Positions 47,881 through 59,240 of a DNA stretch of 64,000 nt are shown in pieces (position 1 is the stretch's first letter; each line of letters starts with the position of its first letter). A program made the translations under genes and the position numbers. Source of the DNA: Coemansia sp. RSA 487 (lineage: Eukaryota; Kickxellomycota; Kickxellomycetes; Kickxellales; Kickxellaceae); NCBI GenBank assembly GCA_027577595.1, contig JANBRJ010000010.1, forward strand, positions 124,001-188,000, given 5' to 3'. The notes beneath the pieces were generated by a model that worked only from the letters and a program-made list of their open reading frames with translations, was not told the origin of the DNA and did not search any database.

Positions 47881-48384
47881 ATGGCCGACGAGAACCAGGA
47901 TGAGCACCAATTCGAAAACTTCGAGGCTGCTGGCGCCGATAACGCCTCGAAGACCACTCCCATTCAGTGCTCTTTGCTGCGCAAGGGTGGACACGTTGTT
48001 CTGAAGGGTCGTCCCTGCAGGATCATCGACATGTCAACCTCCAAGACTGGTAAGCACGGACACGCTAAGGTCAACCTTACTGGTATCGATATCTTCACCC
48101 AGAAGAAGTACGAGGATATGTCGCCCTCGACCCACAACATGGACGTTCCCGTCATGAAGCGCAGCGACTTCCTGCTTCTCTACATCGACGACGATTTCCT
48201 TGTTCTGCAGACCCTCGATGGTTCCACCACCAAGGAGGACATCAAGGCCCCCGAGGGTGAGGTCGGCGATGATATCAACAGACTTCTTGACGATGGCAAG
48301 GAGGTTATCGTGAGTGTTCTTGCGTCTATGGGCGAGGAGCACGCCGTTGCGGCCAAGGAGGCTCCCAAGAACATGCAGGAGTAA
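47881..48384 (+). CDS. Translation factor eIF5A
   Basis: A 167-residue translation elongation factor that relieves ribosome stalling, especially at polyproline. The hypusine loop [12 protein letters not shown] is intact, with the modified Lys at residue 58. The flanking [10 protein letters not shown] and C-terminal OB-fold strand [18 protein letters not shown] fit all eukaryotic eIF5A proteins. Codon use is strongly biased toward C-ending codons, as expected for a highly expressed gene. The open frame extends upstream into the leader, but the ATG at 47881 is the family start. Convergent with ALKBH7. Confidence 0.97.
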   Translation: MADENQDEHQFENFEAAGADNASKTTPIQCSLLRKGGHVVLKGRPCRIIDMSTSKTGKHGHAKVNLTGIDIFTQKKYEDMSPSTHNMDVPVMKRSDFLLLYIDDDFLVLQTLDGSTTKEDIKAPEGEVGDDINRLLDDGKEVIVSVLASMGEEHAVAAKEAPKNMQE

Positions 48385-48632
48385 CTGCTCAATGAGGATG
48401 GATTTCAGTTGCTTTACCATTCTTCCTCTTTGGTAGATTACATTCGCACATGTAATTCTCTTTTCTTCCAGCTATTATCAAAAAATACTTTTGTTTGAGC
48501 TCACACTCTACTTGAAACAAAAGAAAACATTGATATCCTTGTCCAAAAGAAAAAACCAATGGGTGTATGTGTTGTTGCCTTTTTTCTTCGTTTGAAAGCG
48601 ATATTGCTGGAGGCAATCTAAGAGTAAGCGGG

Positions 48633-49595
48633 CTAAGCAGCCAGGCTGCTCCAGCCCTTTTCAGGTTGCTTCGCGTCACGGAACATCAACGAGATCCTCC
48701 GCGCCCGTGGGACCACCACGCCTTGCCAAACACGTTGCTCGGGGTCAACTGTAATCTCGTGAGTAAACTGATAACGAATACGGCCTGTCATGAAATACAG
48801 CGACCGAGGCGCAAGCAGCACGTCAACACGAACTCGTGGATCGTCCACATACTTGAACGTACTGACGGCCGGCCCAAGAAGACTCAGCCCGCCGACTACA
48901 AAGCCTGAGTATTCCGGGTTGTCCACGTGCGGAAGGATCTCGCCGTCTTGATGAAGATCAAGGATGTGTGGAGGAAGCCACGCCATATTGTCAGGAAATA
49001 GCCCCCAGATGCGCTCAAGCACGTGCCGGATCTGTCCATCGTACTTTCCCACTGTTGTCCATCCAGAAGATCTACCATTTGAAGTCCGGTCGGGCAGATC
49101 AGCGGGATCGGGGTCGATCGGCTTCCCAATGGCCTGAGCAACTCGGCCGGCAACTGAGTTCTTGTTTGGAAGCCATGCACTCACCGAGCACTCGCGGTAG
49201 TTGTGGATCCGTTTGTCAAAGTGGCCCATCTCGTACGTGCTCGCCAGACGCCGTAGCTTCTTCTCGCAGTTCTTCACCAGCAGACCATGTTCCTCTGTGG
49301 TCACAAACTCGGGATAGACGTAAATGTCCTGTTTGTCAAAGCCCTGAGCCGTAAACTCGGGCGAATACTTTATAAATGGCTTGCTGCTTTGCGGTGAGAC
49401 TAGATTGATTGGAACTTTGAGCTGTGGAATATGTTTGGTATTTGGGTTGTCGAGTCTCTGTGGTGGCGTCCCAGACTCCTGCGCTTCAGAAAACGCTCGT
49501 GTAAAAACTGGCGTGTTTCCTTTTCTTGCTATTGCCGCTCGTGCAGCCATACTCCCTAGGTATAGCTTAGCATAAGGCGATACTACCCTGTGCAT
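48633..49595 (-). CDS. ALKBH7-like 2-oxoglutarate dioxygenase
   Basis: A 320-residue Fe(II)/2OG oxygenase of the AlkB family closest to mitochondrial ALKBH7. The HxD pair lies in GEILPHVDNPEYSG near residues 218-231. The distal His is in YQFTHEI, and the 2OG-binding Arg in RRISLMFRD near the C-terminus. The N-terminal 35 residues are rich in Arg and Ala and lack acids, so mitochondrial import is likely. The next in-frame ATG (49550) also gives a targeting-like start (MAARAAIARKG). Family substrates are debated (fatty-acid metabolism or mitochondrial tRNA). Not present in baker's yeast. Confidence 0.9.
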   Translation of the reverse strand: MHRVVSPYAKLYLGSMAARAAIARKGNTPVFTRAFSEAQESGTPPQRLDNPNTKHIPQLKVPINLVSPQSSKPFIKYSPEFTAQGFDKQDIYVYPEFVTTEEHGLLVKNCEKKLRRLASTYEMGHFDKRIHNYRECSVSAWLPNKNSVAGRVAQAIGKPIDPDPADLPDRTSNGRSSGWTTVGKYDGQIRHVLERIWGLFPDNMAWLPPHILDLHQDGEILPHVDNPEYSGFVVGGLSLLGPAVSTFKYVDDPRVRVDVLLAPRSLYFMTGRIRYQFTHEITVDPEQRVWQGVVVPRARRISLMFRDAKQPEKGWSSLAA

Positions 49596-50179
49596 TATTG
49601 GTGCTGATAAATCCTTGTTGACACCAATGTTTTAACGTAGCTAAAAAAAGGTGCGAGTAGGTAGACAAGAATAAGAAAGTGTCTTTTGGCTGCTGACACT
49701 AAACCCGCAAGAAATAATCCTTTGAATATCTTGCAAACATTGGCTTAGTTTTATGGGCAAAAGCAAAAAAAAAACAATGCCACACTCTCGTTTAGCCAAT
49801 CTGGCTACAATTTCAAATATGTTTAAACACGTCCACCAAATAGAAATAGGGGCGTAATGCATGATGTGCAAATTTATACAAAAATATCGCAAAGGGGCAG
49901 ATATGACAGACACAGCAAGGCCCTTCTGAAATCTGGAAAGTAGCCAGTCAGGATATGCTGCTGTATTCAGGTTTTTTGATTCTGGCATGAAGCTCTGGCG
50001 CTCTGCCATAGATGTGCTTGGAACTGCTGTACTCTGCAGCTGTCCATTCATAAATGACGTTCTGTAAGTTGGCGACATACCGACAGCACGCGAGCTGGAA
50101 GTGCTAGATCCTGTGGAGGGAGATTGGCTAGTGCAGTTTGTACCGGATGTTGACGCAGACATAGCATTTGTTGATACAA
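49596..50179. other. Intergenic / possible 3' exon of the SUMO ligase
   Basis: A Ser/Thr-rich minus-strand frame (about 50183 to 49930) carries on from the SUMO ligase's stop in another frame, with similar composition. An alternative intron near the stop could make it a different C-terminus. The remainder is AT-rich without a gene. Confidence 0.4.
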
Positions 50180-52892
50180 TCACTCCTGGCGGTTACACCG
50201 CGGGGCTGAGGAAGTCAGAGACGCTGCTGTGCTTGTTGCTTGGCTTATTTGTGTATCTGGAATAATTGTCACCACAGTTTCTGAGAAAGGTCTGAACCTT
50301 CGTCTGGTGCTCAATGTTGGTGACAATGGCTGAGTAGGCGACGAAACAGACTGCGACGTAGCTAGCATGCTGGGCCTTCCAGAGTCTCTCTGCTTCGGCG
50401 CAGCCGATGCTGAGGGTGAAGAAGGCGCAGTCGCAGAAGCGCCAAGTCCGCAGTGCATGCTTTGCCCCAAAGGTGTCGTAGCTGGTGCCTGTGCAGACGA
50501 TGCCTCGCGTGTGCTATGAGGTACTCCTAAGAATGGTACTATCGGAGCATGTGCTGCATGCGCAAATGGATAACAGGGGTGTTCTTGCAGTCTCGTATCA
50601 GACATTGCTTCGTATGTGGCTAGTGATAGTGGATATGCTGGTGGCATTGAGCCAGGCAAATTCAGTTGCGGTGCGGCCTGTGTGTTGGCATTTACAGGGA
50701 TGCTCTGGGACACAGCCGCCAGAGTTGGCCCCGAGACCATTGGTGCAAGTGCCATCCGTGGGGCTATTTGTCGATGTGCTTGTGGTGGGATGGCAGGTGG
50801 TGTTGGTGGTAGCCTTCCTACTATGAAGGGCAGCTGTCCAGTGCCAGCAGCAGCAGCACTAGTAGTCAAAGAAGCAACAGACGGTAGAGTTGTAACAGTC
50901 GGGGCTGATGATGCTGATGAAGATGTTGAGCTTACTCCAAGTATCGGTGACGAGCGTCGAGCAGGCCGGGGTCTTCTCATAATTGCTGACGCACTTTGGG
51001 GCGGACTCCTGCGATCTTGCGTCCTTCTCTGTTGCTGGAATGGCGTTTGTATCGTCCGTCTAAATGGCGTAGCCGTCCTCGCAGAATTGACTGTCAGAGA
51101 GCTATTGGTCGGGGCTCTCTGCGGAGGTGTCAATGCTACTGTAGTAGCTGGCTGGTTGCTATTACCCGCGCCTCTGCTTGTTTGCCCGTTGTTTGAAGAT
51201 TGCATAGATGATTCAATAGCCGAGTCGATAGAATTTACCATGTCGATTTCCTCTTGTGTCAGGGGAGGAAGATCATCGGAATCCACGTTACAGGTATCGT
51301 TCTCGCTGTCGGAATCCAGGGTCAAGTCAATGACCTCGGTCCTCCGCCGCTTACTTCTAGACGCCCCTTGCACAAACGGCTCGTCATTGTCGCTGGCTGT
51401 GCTATCGTCAACCAAGCTAATCTCAAGCGACCTACCCTTGGTGCGGGAAGATGTTTTTCTGACATCTAAATCTGTTGTTTTTGCAGCTTCTTTCCTTTTC
51501 CAGTCGCCATTTGGCTCGATATACACATGGTCGTCGTTCTGAGATGTGCCCTGCAAAATCTCTTCAAAGTATCCATCAACGATTAGCTCGCGCCAAGAAT
51601 CTACGACCACAGAACATACTGGGCACTTCCACTTGCCCGCGCGTCTGTTTAGCTGCAGAAAAGTTTCGCAGTCAAAGCACTGTGAGTGCTGGCAGTACTT
51701 TGAGCGTGTAGGTGTACTGATGCGGCAAAGACCTAGAGGACACTTTAGACTCACTAGAGCGCCAGTGGAAATCAAATCGTCGTCATCGTCACCACCTGCA
51801 CTTGCTTTAAAAAATGTCTGGCGCACGCTTTCTGCAGTTACAAAGCCCGTCTTTCGAATTTCTGAATATATCGCCTGGAACGTCAGCTCCTTTGTCAGTA
51901 TCAGTGATGAGATCCACCTAGCGGTTGTAGAATAGGTGATCGAAATGTTGTTTGGATGATCGGTGGTTTTGATAATGTACTCTGTCAGGCTTAACGGCTG
52001 CCTGTTTGATGTAGCCTTAAAAACATCAGTGGAGGGTACCGGCTTCGCGTTCACATACACAGCTATATTTGCAGGATAATCCACGGATATTGGGCAGTTT
52101 GGAACCTTTGCAATCGCATGAGCTACCCTCTCGTACGAGCACATGTACAGATAAAGCCCATACGTGGCCTTTTCAGGGCTGCTCGCGCTCTGAATAAGCA
52201 GGTCCAATTGATCCGCAGTGAATCGAACATTGAATGTCTTTGAAGTCCACTTTGACGGAGACTCTAGGCATATCGCAGGCGTGGCTACAGTTGTGACAGG
52301 TGAAAGGAATTCAGTTTCTGCAAAAGTAAGCTTACTTGCATTAAATCCCGTTGTGTTTGTCTGAGGCGTACGTGCTGGTGCTGAGGGAGTGAATGTAGGT
52401 GCAAGGTTGTTTCTGTTTGGCGAAGTTATGGTAGACGCGTTATATGAAAACTGAGTCCAGGGTCCGTCGCCCGGTATTACGTGTGTCTTGCGGTTGTGCC
52501 ATTCAAATCTCGAGAAGGGTGAAAACATGCTAAATCGCATTCTATTTTACTGACGATGTAAAGCGAGAAACAAGCAGAAATAGACACAGAGGTTAGTACG
52601 GATCATACAATGGCAGCAGCGATCAACTATGTGCCTTTTAACCGCAGTATACAGAAAAACAAAAAACCGGTACTTACTTTGAAAAGTACGTAATACACCC
52701 AAGGACCTTTTTATAATCTTCACACTTTTTCTTGTTGTATAATGCCAACAGCAGGCTGCGCAGCGCACGGATATGAGAGTCTTTGTCGTGACAGTTGGGA
52801 ATACTGTGGTATTTCTGTATTGATCTGGCATACGAGAAGATGCCCTTCATATCATTTACCCGCAGCGAACTCAGTAGCTGTTCGGAGATATG
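50180..52892 (-). CDS. PIAS/Siz-type SUMO E3 ligase
   Basis: A SUMO ligase that transfers SUMO from Ubc9 to chromatin and septin-type targets. The main exon (52541-50180, about 787 codons) has a PINIT domain near residues 100-245, an SP-RING (CPLGLC to CPVC, near residues 268-312) and the SUMO-interacting motif EVIDLTLDSDSE. A long Ser/Pro/Thr-rich tail follows. The N-terminus is upstream: exon 52850-52678 (or from 52892 if an earlier exon joins at a CTGTAG acceptor) encodes a SAP-like helical segment (LLSSLRVNDMKGIFSY). It joins the main exon in frame across intron 52542-52677 (donor GTAAGT, acceptor ATAG). The very first codons are unresolved. The C-terminus may also be spliced. Confidence 0.85.
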
Positions 52893-53646
52893 CTACAGTC
52901 CATTGGCACAAGTTGTTTATAGCAGAATACAAGTAAGGATTAGTATGTGAGCCATATGCCTAGATATGTAGCAAATAGCTGCAATGATACGCGTGAATGT
53001 AGAAGTAGCCGTAGCTCGCGTTCTTCTGCTGGTGTGTTTTCGCTTTGCTCAACAATGTTTACCTTTGGCGTGGGCAGTGTTGTCATTTTTTCTTCGCGAG
53101 TCAATACTGCTTTGTAGAGTTTATGTTACAAACGCGACAAGGTCGGCAGAAAAGGCCAGAAATGGAGAATAACACTCGGTGGCCCTCAACAAAATCCCAG
53201 AGAAGCGCTTGAATTTGTTTGCTTGGCCCTGCTTTCCTGACAAAGGGTAAGCTGCCAATTTGTCCTGTGGTGGCTCTACTTTTGGACTGTTATTCTTTTT
53301 CCTATGGAAAAATAAAAAATACAGGACGCAGCCGAATAGCGTTAATTTAAATTGGAAAAATGAGTGGAATTAATGGAATTAATAGAACCAGACAAAGAAA
53401 AGTTGGTGCAGGAAACAAAAGTGAACAAACATAACTTTGGGGGCAAAAGTAGGGGAAAGCCAAAGCTACAAACACCGATGATTTGAATTTGCGATCCATT
53501 ATTCCCTTCTTGGCCAATAAAACCGGATACAAAAAGGAGCCAAGGTCCCATACATGTTTAAAAAAAGAATAAATGTATCTGGAACCAACGAGAGTTTGGA
53601 AAGGAAAAGCTCAAAACATAGAAATAGATACAAACAAAAAACAGAG
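52893..53646. other. Intergenic region
   Basis: About 750 bases. Its left end probably contains the first exon and promoter of the SUMO ligase gene; no full model could be fixed. Nothing else recognised. Confidence 0.45.
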
Positions 53647-54921
53647 CTAGCCGAAAACGATTTTTGTTCCCTTAACATTCTTTGCCTGCTCCATGATCTC
53701 CTTCTGTTTTTTCTTAGCCTCCCATGAAGGATGGAGCTTGTCAGAGTCCGCGTCTTGTTTGTGTGCACTTTGGCTAGTTGATGCGTTGCTGTAGTTGAAT
53801 GATCTCTTGGTCTTCTTGTCTTTTTGACGCAATTTGATATGGTTTGCCTCATCTCCATACATCTTTTCAAATTTTTGGCGGCGAGCACGCTGGCCAGGAC
53901 GATTCCTTTGCTCGCTAGTGCCGTATATCTTGTTGAAGGCGGCATCATCTTCCTCCCCAGAGTAGTAGTCGTCGTTGCTTGCTGCTTTACGTTTCTTGGG
54001 CCCTGCAGAGACAGTATCGTCATCGCTGTCAAACCTGGCCAACGTGCTGACAAATGTTGATTTGGTGTTTGCTTCGCTATCCGATCCAGAACTGAAATCC
54101 TTGGAGGGCTTGCCTTTTTTACTAGCAAATCTATTTTTGAGCGCTTCCTGTTTTGCAGCCGCTTTTTCATTCTTCCTCAGTGTTCTGGCTTCTTTTTTCG
54201 CAAGCTTTGCCGCTTTCTTGGGAGCCCCCTTTATCAATGCCTCGACAGCAAGAACAGCAGCCTTGATGACATTGACTGCTTTGATGTCATTCAACATGCG
54301 CATGGCAGCCTTATTAGCAAGCAGCTCGGCGATGTGTGGTTCGGGCTTGTATTCACCAAGGGATTCACGGATGCAGGGGCTTCTCTTAAAGAACTTGAAA
54401 GCCATGCACTCCACCAGATCGTCCACCTTAATCGGCACGACTTGCTCCAGGATTTCCTTGTTCTCGTCAATATCCCTCTTGGCAACTCCTGCCTCCTCCT
54501 CTTTTGTCTCGGGGTTGTTCAATACAAGGCTTGCTCTCTTTATGCGCCGTTGTCTCTTTACCTTTTCAAGGCTCAGAACTTTCTTCGCCATCGAGTGGAA
54601 AATCCGACGTCTTTGGTGAAGTGCACGCCGAGCCTTTTCAATCCGCAATCTGTTGAGCTTCTCCTGGTTCGGATCAACTTGGTCCTTTTCTTCGTTATTT
54701 TGCTCTGGTGCATCAGTGGTGTTAGTTGGCGACTCATTATCTTTGTTCGCTTCTTCGCTAGCTGGTACTGGTGCTGCAACGTCAGCAGCTACTCCGCTGG
54801 CTTCCTTCTCTTTCCTTTTTCTCTTCGCCTCCCTGGCAATGGCCTTTCTAAGAGACTTGCCATCGCCCGTCTTTGCTTCAAGGACGCTGATTTCCCAGTT
54901 TATATTTTTTGTCGTTGTCAT
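53647..54921 (-). CDS. BUD22: Ribosome biogenesis protein Bud22/SRFBP1
   Basis: A 424-residue nucleolar protein for 40S subunit and 18S rRNA maturation. An N-terminal helical domain (KARRALHQRRRIFHSMAKKV) and a Lys-rich middle lead to the diagnostic C-terminus: RPGQRARRQKFEKMYGDEAN, then LHPSWEAKKKQKE and a final GTKIVFG. The first suitable ATG is 54921, although the frame is open upstream. Divergent from NUDCD1. Confidence 0.92.
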   Translation of the reverse strand: MTTTKNINWEISVLEAKTGDGKSLRKAIAREAKRKRKEKEASGVAADVAAPVPASEEANKDNESPTNTTDAPEQNNEEKDQVDPNQEKLNRLRIEKARRALHQRRRIFHSMAKKVLSLEKVKRQRRIKRASLVLNNPETKEEEAGVAKRDIDENKEILEQVVPIKVDDLVECMAFKFFKRSPCIRESLGEYKPEPHIAELLANKAAMRMLNDIKAVNVIKAAVLAVEALIKGAPKKAAKLAKKEARTLRKNEKAAAKQEALKNRFASKKGKPSKDFSSGSDSEANTKSTFVSTLARFDSDDDTVSAGPKKRKAASNDDYYSGEEDDAAFNKIYGTSEQRNRPGQRARRQKFEKMYGDEANHIKLRQKDKKTKRSFNYSNASTSQSAHKQDADSDKLHPSWEAKKKQKEIMEQAKNVKGTKIVFG

Positions 54922-55224
54922 TTTTCTAGGAAAGCTGAAAATAATAGAGCCGACTGGATTGGAGAGGGGTTTTGTTACAGGGTAAATGACAATCGACAAG
55001 GGTAAGAAAACGAATTGCTTGAGAAAAAGAAAAAAGGTTGAACAAAGTTTTATACAATTTTTCACCCATAGAAACAAATTATTTTGCTAATCAGACTGGA
55101 TATATCACGTGAATATTAATATTAAAAGCTGTCATCAAGATTAAAGTGCTTTCTTTTCATTTTGCTCTTATTCGATTGCTTTTATACTTTAGAAACACAC
55201 TCCAAATGCAATCACTAGAAAAAC

Positions 55225-57306
55225 ATGGCATATAAAATCATTGAATTTGAGCCTAGCACACAGCTCCTGAACCCGAATTTTGAAGGATACAAGCTACGGC
55301 TCATAGACAGACAAAGTACAAGTAGAACAGGCACCGAAGGTGCTGTCCGATTTTTCACACCAAACACAACGCCCATTGAGCCCAGAAAGCTCGCGAACAA
55401 TGCGCTACTGACATACGATGAAGTATATTCGCGTGTGCACTACAACCACTTGTTTTGCGGTCCTGAAGCTGGATCGCTTGTATATATCGATGGAGCCAAC
55501 AACGTGCAGCTGGTTACTAGCACTGACGAGTTGAAAATACTGGACACAAAATCTATATTTACTATTCCTCAGCACGAAAGTGACACTGCGCTGTCAGGAT
55601 ATCCGGGCGTGTTCTGTTTGAGTGCAGATGTGATTATCGTGTTCGATGGCGTTGAACGGGTATATGTTCTGCAAAGGACAAACCACAGCGAGTCAGAAGA
55701 TACTAGCCAGTGGAATGTGTCAGGTGTCTTTGAAATAGGAATCGGTTCCATCGCTGCAGGTGCTTCGGACGATAATGAGAGACATAGAATGTACTATGTC
55801 GTTGGTGCATATCTAGAGGATATTCTGAAGCATAGACGTGTTATACGGTTGCATTATTGCTATAAAATAAGCAAGGAGGAGGAAAGGCACAGTGCCAGTA
55901 CGAGAGGAAGCGGACTAGGTTCTGCTGGAGCGCAGACATCGCAGACAACAGCAGGTCGTGCCATACCGACCTTCTGTATCCAGGCAATACAACTGGATCT
56001 GCCTTCCTGTGTGTCGCTGGATGAATCACATGTTTCGAGTATTCCTGTTATACCGACTACAAACGCCCATACACTGCATAGCCATGCAATACCCGTGTAC
56101 TGTGAGTACCTTCCTTGCAGCAGATATATACTAGGAGTAAAAGACGGCGTTGTTTTAGACGATACAGAGCTTGATCCTCAAATGGGCCAGCAAGCTGCTG
56201 GCCTTGAGAATATGGTTCATAAACGGCATCCAGCTCCGTATTACTGGATGCAAACAGATAGTGATGTGACTGTGTGTATCGAGCTGCCAACAAAGATCGG
56301 AGCACGCCAAATATCATGCGCTCTGAGCCGATCTTCCCTTACCATCAAGTTTACCGATGCAGCAGAGTGCACAGAAAAGTACACGTTTGATAACACTGCG
56401 TTTTTCGACCATATTGTGGCAGACGAGTCTGTATGGACCCTGGAAAACGGAAATCTGCTAACAGTGTATTTACAGAAGGTACACGAGAATGCGCGGTGGC
56501 CACGGGTATTTGGCATGGACGATGGTGTACTGGAGACTATGGATCCGAACGAGTTTGCAGAGATTAGAGATCGGCTGGAGAAGTTCACATCTGACCAGAT
56601 CGAGAATGTCAGGGCACGGACGGGATTGGTGCGTCAGTCAGCAGACAGAGCCTTGGACCAGGACAACGGAGGCGAAGAGTTTGACGAGGAGCAATCGCTG
56701 GACGGCGGACAGGCAGTTATTTTCTCGCTGCGGCGGTGGTGCACAGGGCAAGCGGAGGCCAGCAGCACTGGTGCAGCGCCTGACTGGCTTTGTTCCTCAT
56801 TTCCAACGAACAAAGACACGCGGCTGGACAAGCAAGCAGGGAACAAGCAGCACCAGCCTCGAAACGGCAACAGCGAGAATAGCAATTCTGCACAGATGCT
56901 TCGAAAAGTGTGTCTAAAGTTCGATGTGGATGGCGTGGTGTTTGGAATCAATGCAACGTTCGAAGGAGTCGAGGCAACTGAGGAAAATCCCGTTGAGGCC
57001 AAAGCACATCACATGGGCACATTTGCGGCACTGGCGTACATCCAGGCAAGCAAGCGTGAGAAACGGTTTATGTATGTCGATGCAGACATGAGGGTGGCAG
57101 TGCTTGCCGAGTCCCAGCGCCGAGTGTACATTTACCATCAAACAGAAAGCGCAGGCGCAATGTCTGCTGTGCAGAATGTGATAGATCTAGGCAGCGATAT
57201 CGGCGTCGACGGCAGCGGTGAGCTCCTTGGCGTACAGCTTGTTGGCCGGGTGTTGGTAGTACTGCGCAGAAATTCGCTGTGTTGCATTGACCTGAATATG
57301 TGCTAA
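55225..57306 (+). CDS. NUDCD1: NudC domain-containing protein 1-like
   Basis: A 693-residue protein. The first 290 residues look like beta-propeller strands (NHLFCGPEAGSLVYIDG and so on). A CS/p23-like domain lies near residues 335-430 (YYWMQTDSDVTVCIELP, WTLENGNLLTVYLQKV, WPRVF). The C-terminal half carries further beta strands (MYVDADMRVAVLAESQRR). This layout fits NUDCD1, an Hsp90 co-chaperone-like factor that helps WD40 proteins fold. The ATG at 55225 is the first in frame. Not present in baker's yeast. Confidence 0.85.
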   Translation: MAYKIIEFEPSTQLLNPNFEGYKLRLIDRQSTSRTGTEGAVRFFTPNTTPIEPRKLANNALLTYDEVYSRVHYNHLFCGPEAGSLVYIDGANNVQLVTSTDELKILDTKSIFTIPQHESDTALSGYPGVFCLSADVIIVFDGVERVYVLQRTNHSESEDTSQWNVSGVFEIGIGSIAAGASDDNERHRMYYVVGAYLEDILKHRRVIRLHYCYKISKEEERHSASTRGSGLGSAGAQTSQTTAGRAIPTFCIQAIQLDLPSCVSLDESHVSSIPVIPTTNAHTLHSHAIPVYCEYLPCSRYILGVKDGVVLDDTELDPQMGQQAAGLENMVHKRHPAPYYWMQTDSDVTVCIELPTKIGARQISCALSRSSLTIKFTDAAECTEKYTFDNTAFFDHIVADESVWTLENGNLLTVYLQKVHENARWPRVFGMDDGVLETMDPNEFAEIRDRLEKFTSDQIENVRARTGLVRQSADRALDQDNGGEEFDEEQSLDGGQAVIFSLRRWCTGQAEASSTGAAPDWLCSSFPTNKDTRLDKQAGNKQHQPRNGNSENSNSAQMLRKVCLKFDVDGVVFGINATFEGVEATEENPVEAKAHHMGTFAALAYIQASKREKRFMYVDADMRVAVLAESQRRVYIYHQTESAGAMSAVQNVIDLGSDIGVDGSGELLGVQLVGRVLVVLRRNSLCCIDLNMC

Positions 57307-58313
57307 CAGCAGCACCCGCAGGAACAAGGATGCCGGATATTGGCGTAAATAGGGATATGTGTTGGGAGCCATTGTAAGGCTTACTTGCATATCATGAAGT
57401 CCTAACAAGCGGAGCGTGCAAAGGGGAGAGAGATAAACCTGAGTGGAATTGGTTTTGCTCTTGCGCAAGACCTTTTCAAATCTTCCACATGTTTCTTTTC
57501 CAATAGAACAATGGAGCCATGTTGTCGAGGAAAATGAATTCGCACGAAAAGTAGTAGCTCAAGTGCAAATATCGGAGGTTTTTCTTTCTCAGCAGCGATG
57601 CAGTCAAAGAAGCCCAAACAATACTGGAGGCATGGGAAAACTAGATCATTTGAAACGGGTGGCAAATGTCGCCCCGAGCAACAACAAAGGAAACTAAAAT
57701 CCGGAAAGCTATATTGTTCTAACGTAGTGTGAAAGGACAAGTGCGAGTGCTATATTCTTTGGTATGGATGGCCTGTGCACTAGCCACCTTTGTGTTTTTT
57801 TTTTCCTTTTTAGAGGTATTTAGTTTAATGGAGAAGTTAAAGAAAACCTGGATGTGGTGTGTTCAAAAGGAGGCGGCATTTATTATTGGAAATGGTTATT
57901 TGAATGGCTACAAGAACAGAGATAATACATCCAAGATTCCACGCCTTCCAAGCTCGAAATATGATTACTCACAAACTTTCAATTATAGTGCAATAGGAAC
58001 ATTTTTTGCATTCGCATATCTTTTATTTCTCTTTCTTCATGCTGCCTTGCGTAATAAAGCGAAAGGGATATAAGGTACATTCGCCAAAAGTGGCGCTGTT
58101 GATATTGAAACGAATTGTTCCCTCATTTTTTATCAAGAGTAAAACAATTTCTCTTTCACTTTTAGCTTCACACTTCTTTTCTGTCATCCATCTCAATAGA
58201 ACTTTTTTTTTACTTGTGTAATACCTTGTCGGGCGTTTTTTTCTTTTTTTTTTTTGACTCGGAGAAAAATCACTACAAAACAAAACCCTTTTAAGGGCGA
58301 GTTATCCTTTTTG
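57307..58313. other. Intergenic region
   Basis: About 1 kb with no recognisable gene. A 112-codon minus-strand frame near 57402-57740 is Cys/Leu/Phe-rich without a domain and is not called. The right end is the promoter of the mini zinc-finger gene. Confidence 0.5.
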
Positions 58314-58321
58314 TATAAATA
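58314..58321 (+). promoter_or_regulatory. TATA box of the mini zinc-finger gene
   Basis: TATAAATA about 149 bases before the ATG at 58463, followed by a pyrimidine-rich leader: the same layout as the recognised genes in the window. Confidence 0.5.
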
Positions 58322-58462
58322 GCGTCTTGTTTCTAGGTGCACGGACCACGTCTTTCTTTATACTTTATACTCTATCTTCCCCATTAGCAACAAGAGCACC
58401 CAGCTTAATCACTCACACACGTAAAACTTTATCATATTTTTCAGCACAGCTCAGTTCAAATA

Positions 58463-58618
58463 ATGCACTGCCACCAGACTTGCTTGACTGATTCAAATAT
58501 CGCAGCACCAACCATGCGCACGCACAACGCAAACGTCATATGCTCGATGTGTGGGTATTCGTGCAACTCGAACGACGAGCTTTGGGAGCATCTCCAGACC
58601 TGCAACATCTTGAAATAA
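58463..58618 (+). CDS. 51-residue zinc-finger mini-protein
   Basis: A small open frame that length filters miss. It encodes a 51-residue protein with a single compact zinc-knuckle-like motif: CSMCGYSCNSNDELWEHLQ followed by TC (CxxC … HxxxxC). The first part also has His and Cys residues (MHCHQTC). A TATA box and pyrimidine-rich leader sit upstream, and 600 bases of non-coding sequence follow, which supports a real gene. Family unknown; it could bind nucleic acid or a protein partner. It could also be the first exon of something longer, though no clear second exon was seen. Confidence 0.55.
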   Translation: MHCHQTCLTDSNIAAPTMRTHNANVICSMCGYSCNSNDELWEHLQTCNILK

Positions 58619-59025
58619 GTACGCGGTGTCGTTTCTTTACTATCTCGCTTACCCGTATTATCGGCTACACACATTTTGTTGTCTTTATAACACATTTCAT
58701 TGCATTTTAACAGTATACCATTATAACGAGGATCCAACAAAGTAAGACCCTGCTATTTGGGAGAAATGGAAGTTTGTATAAGACAAAAAGGGTTTGTGAA
58801 TCGTGCAAGGATTGAGCATTGTCTGACTGTTTGCGAGAAAAACCAAGCCAATACAAAAAAATCAGAAAAGCAGACGAGAAAAGAAAAGGCTGATGAGCGT
58901 TAGTAAAACACTCAAGCCTAGTTTCGCAAGCTTTTTGTATAGATTTGTATACTCTTATTCTCCCCTGATTCAAAGTTCGCCAACCAACTACAGTATGTGA
59001 GGCTGTGTTTATACAAACGTTCCTT
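58619..59025. other. Intergenic region
   Basis: About 400 bases, AT-rich, holding the 3' end of the mini zinc-finger gene and the promoter of the DUF4246 gene. No other gene seen. Confidence 0.55.
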
Positions 59026-59033
59026 TATAAAAG
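59026..59033 (+). promoter_or_regulatory. TATA box of the DUF4246 gene
   Basis: TATAAAAG about 215 bases before the ATG at 59241. Confidence 0.5.
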
Positions 59034-59240
59034 AACTATCGTCCGTTTTGCCGATCGCTTTCACAAGGGATCTTTTTCATTCGCACAGCTGCAGACTCAA
59101 GAGGTTTTCCAAACAGTATTCAAGCTAGCCAGCGAAAGTGACAGCTTCTGCCTTTCATCCTTCTTGCTTCTCTATTTCTCATCGTTGATATTTTCTCTTC
59201 CCATACACATTTATTGGCCCATTTCTAGCTACTACAGTCA

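Noticed and set aside
57402-57740. 112-codon minus-strand frame downstream of NUDCD1
   Set aside because: Cys/Leu/Phe-rich with no domain or promoter; chance frame in a gap.
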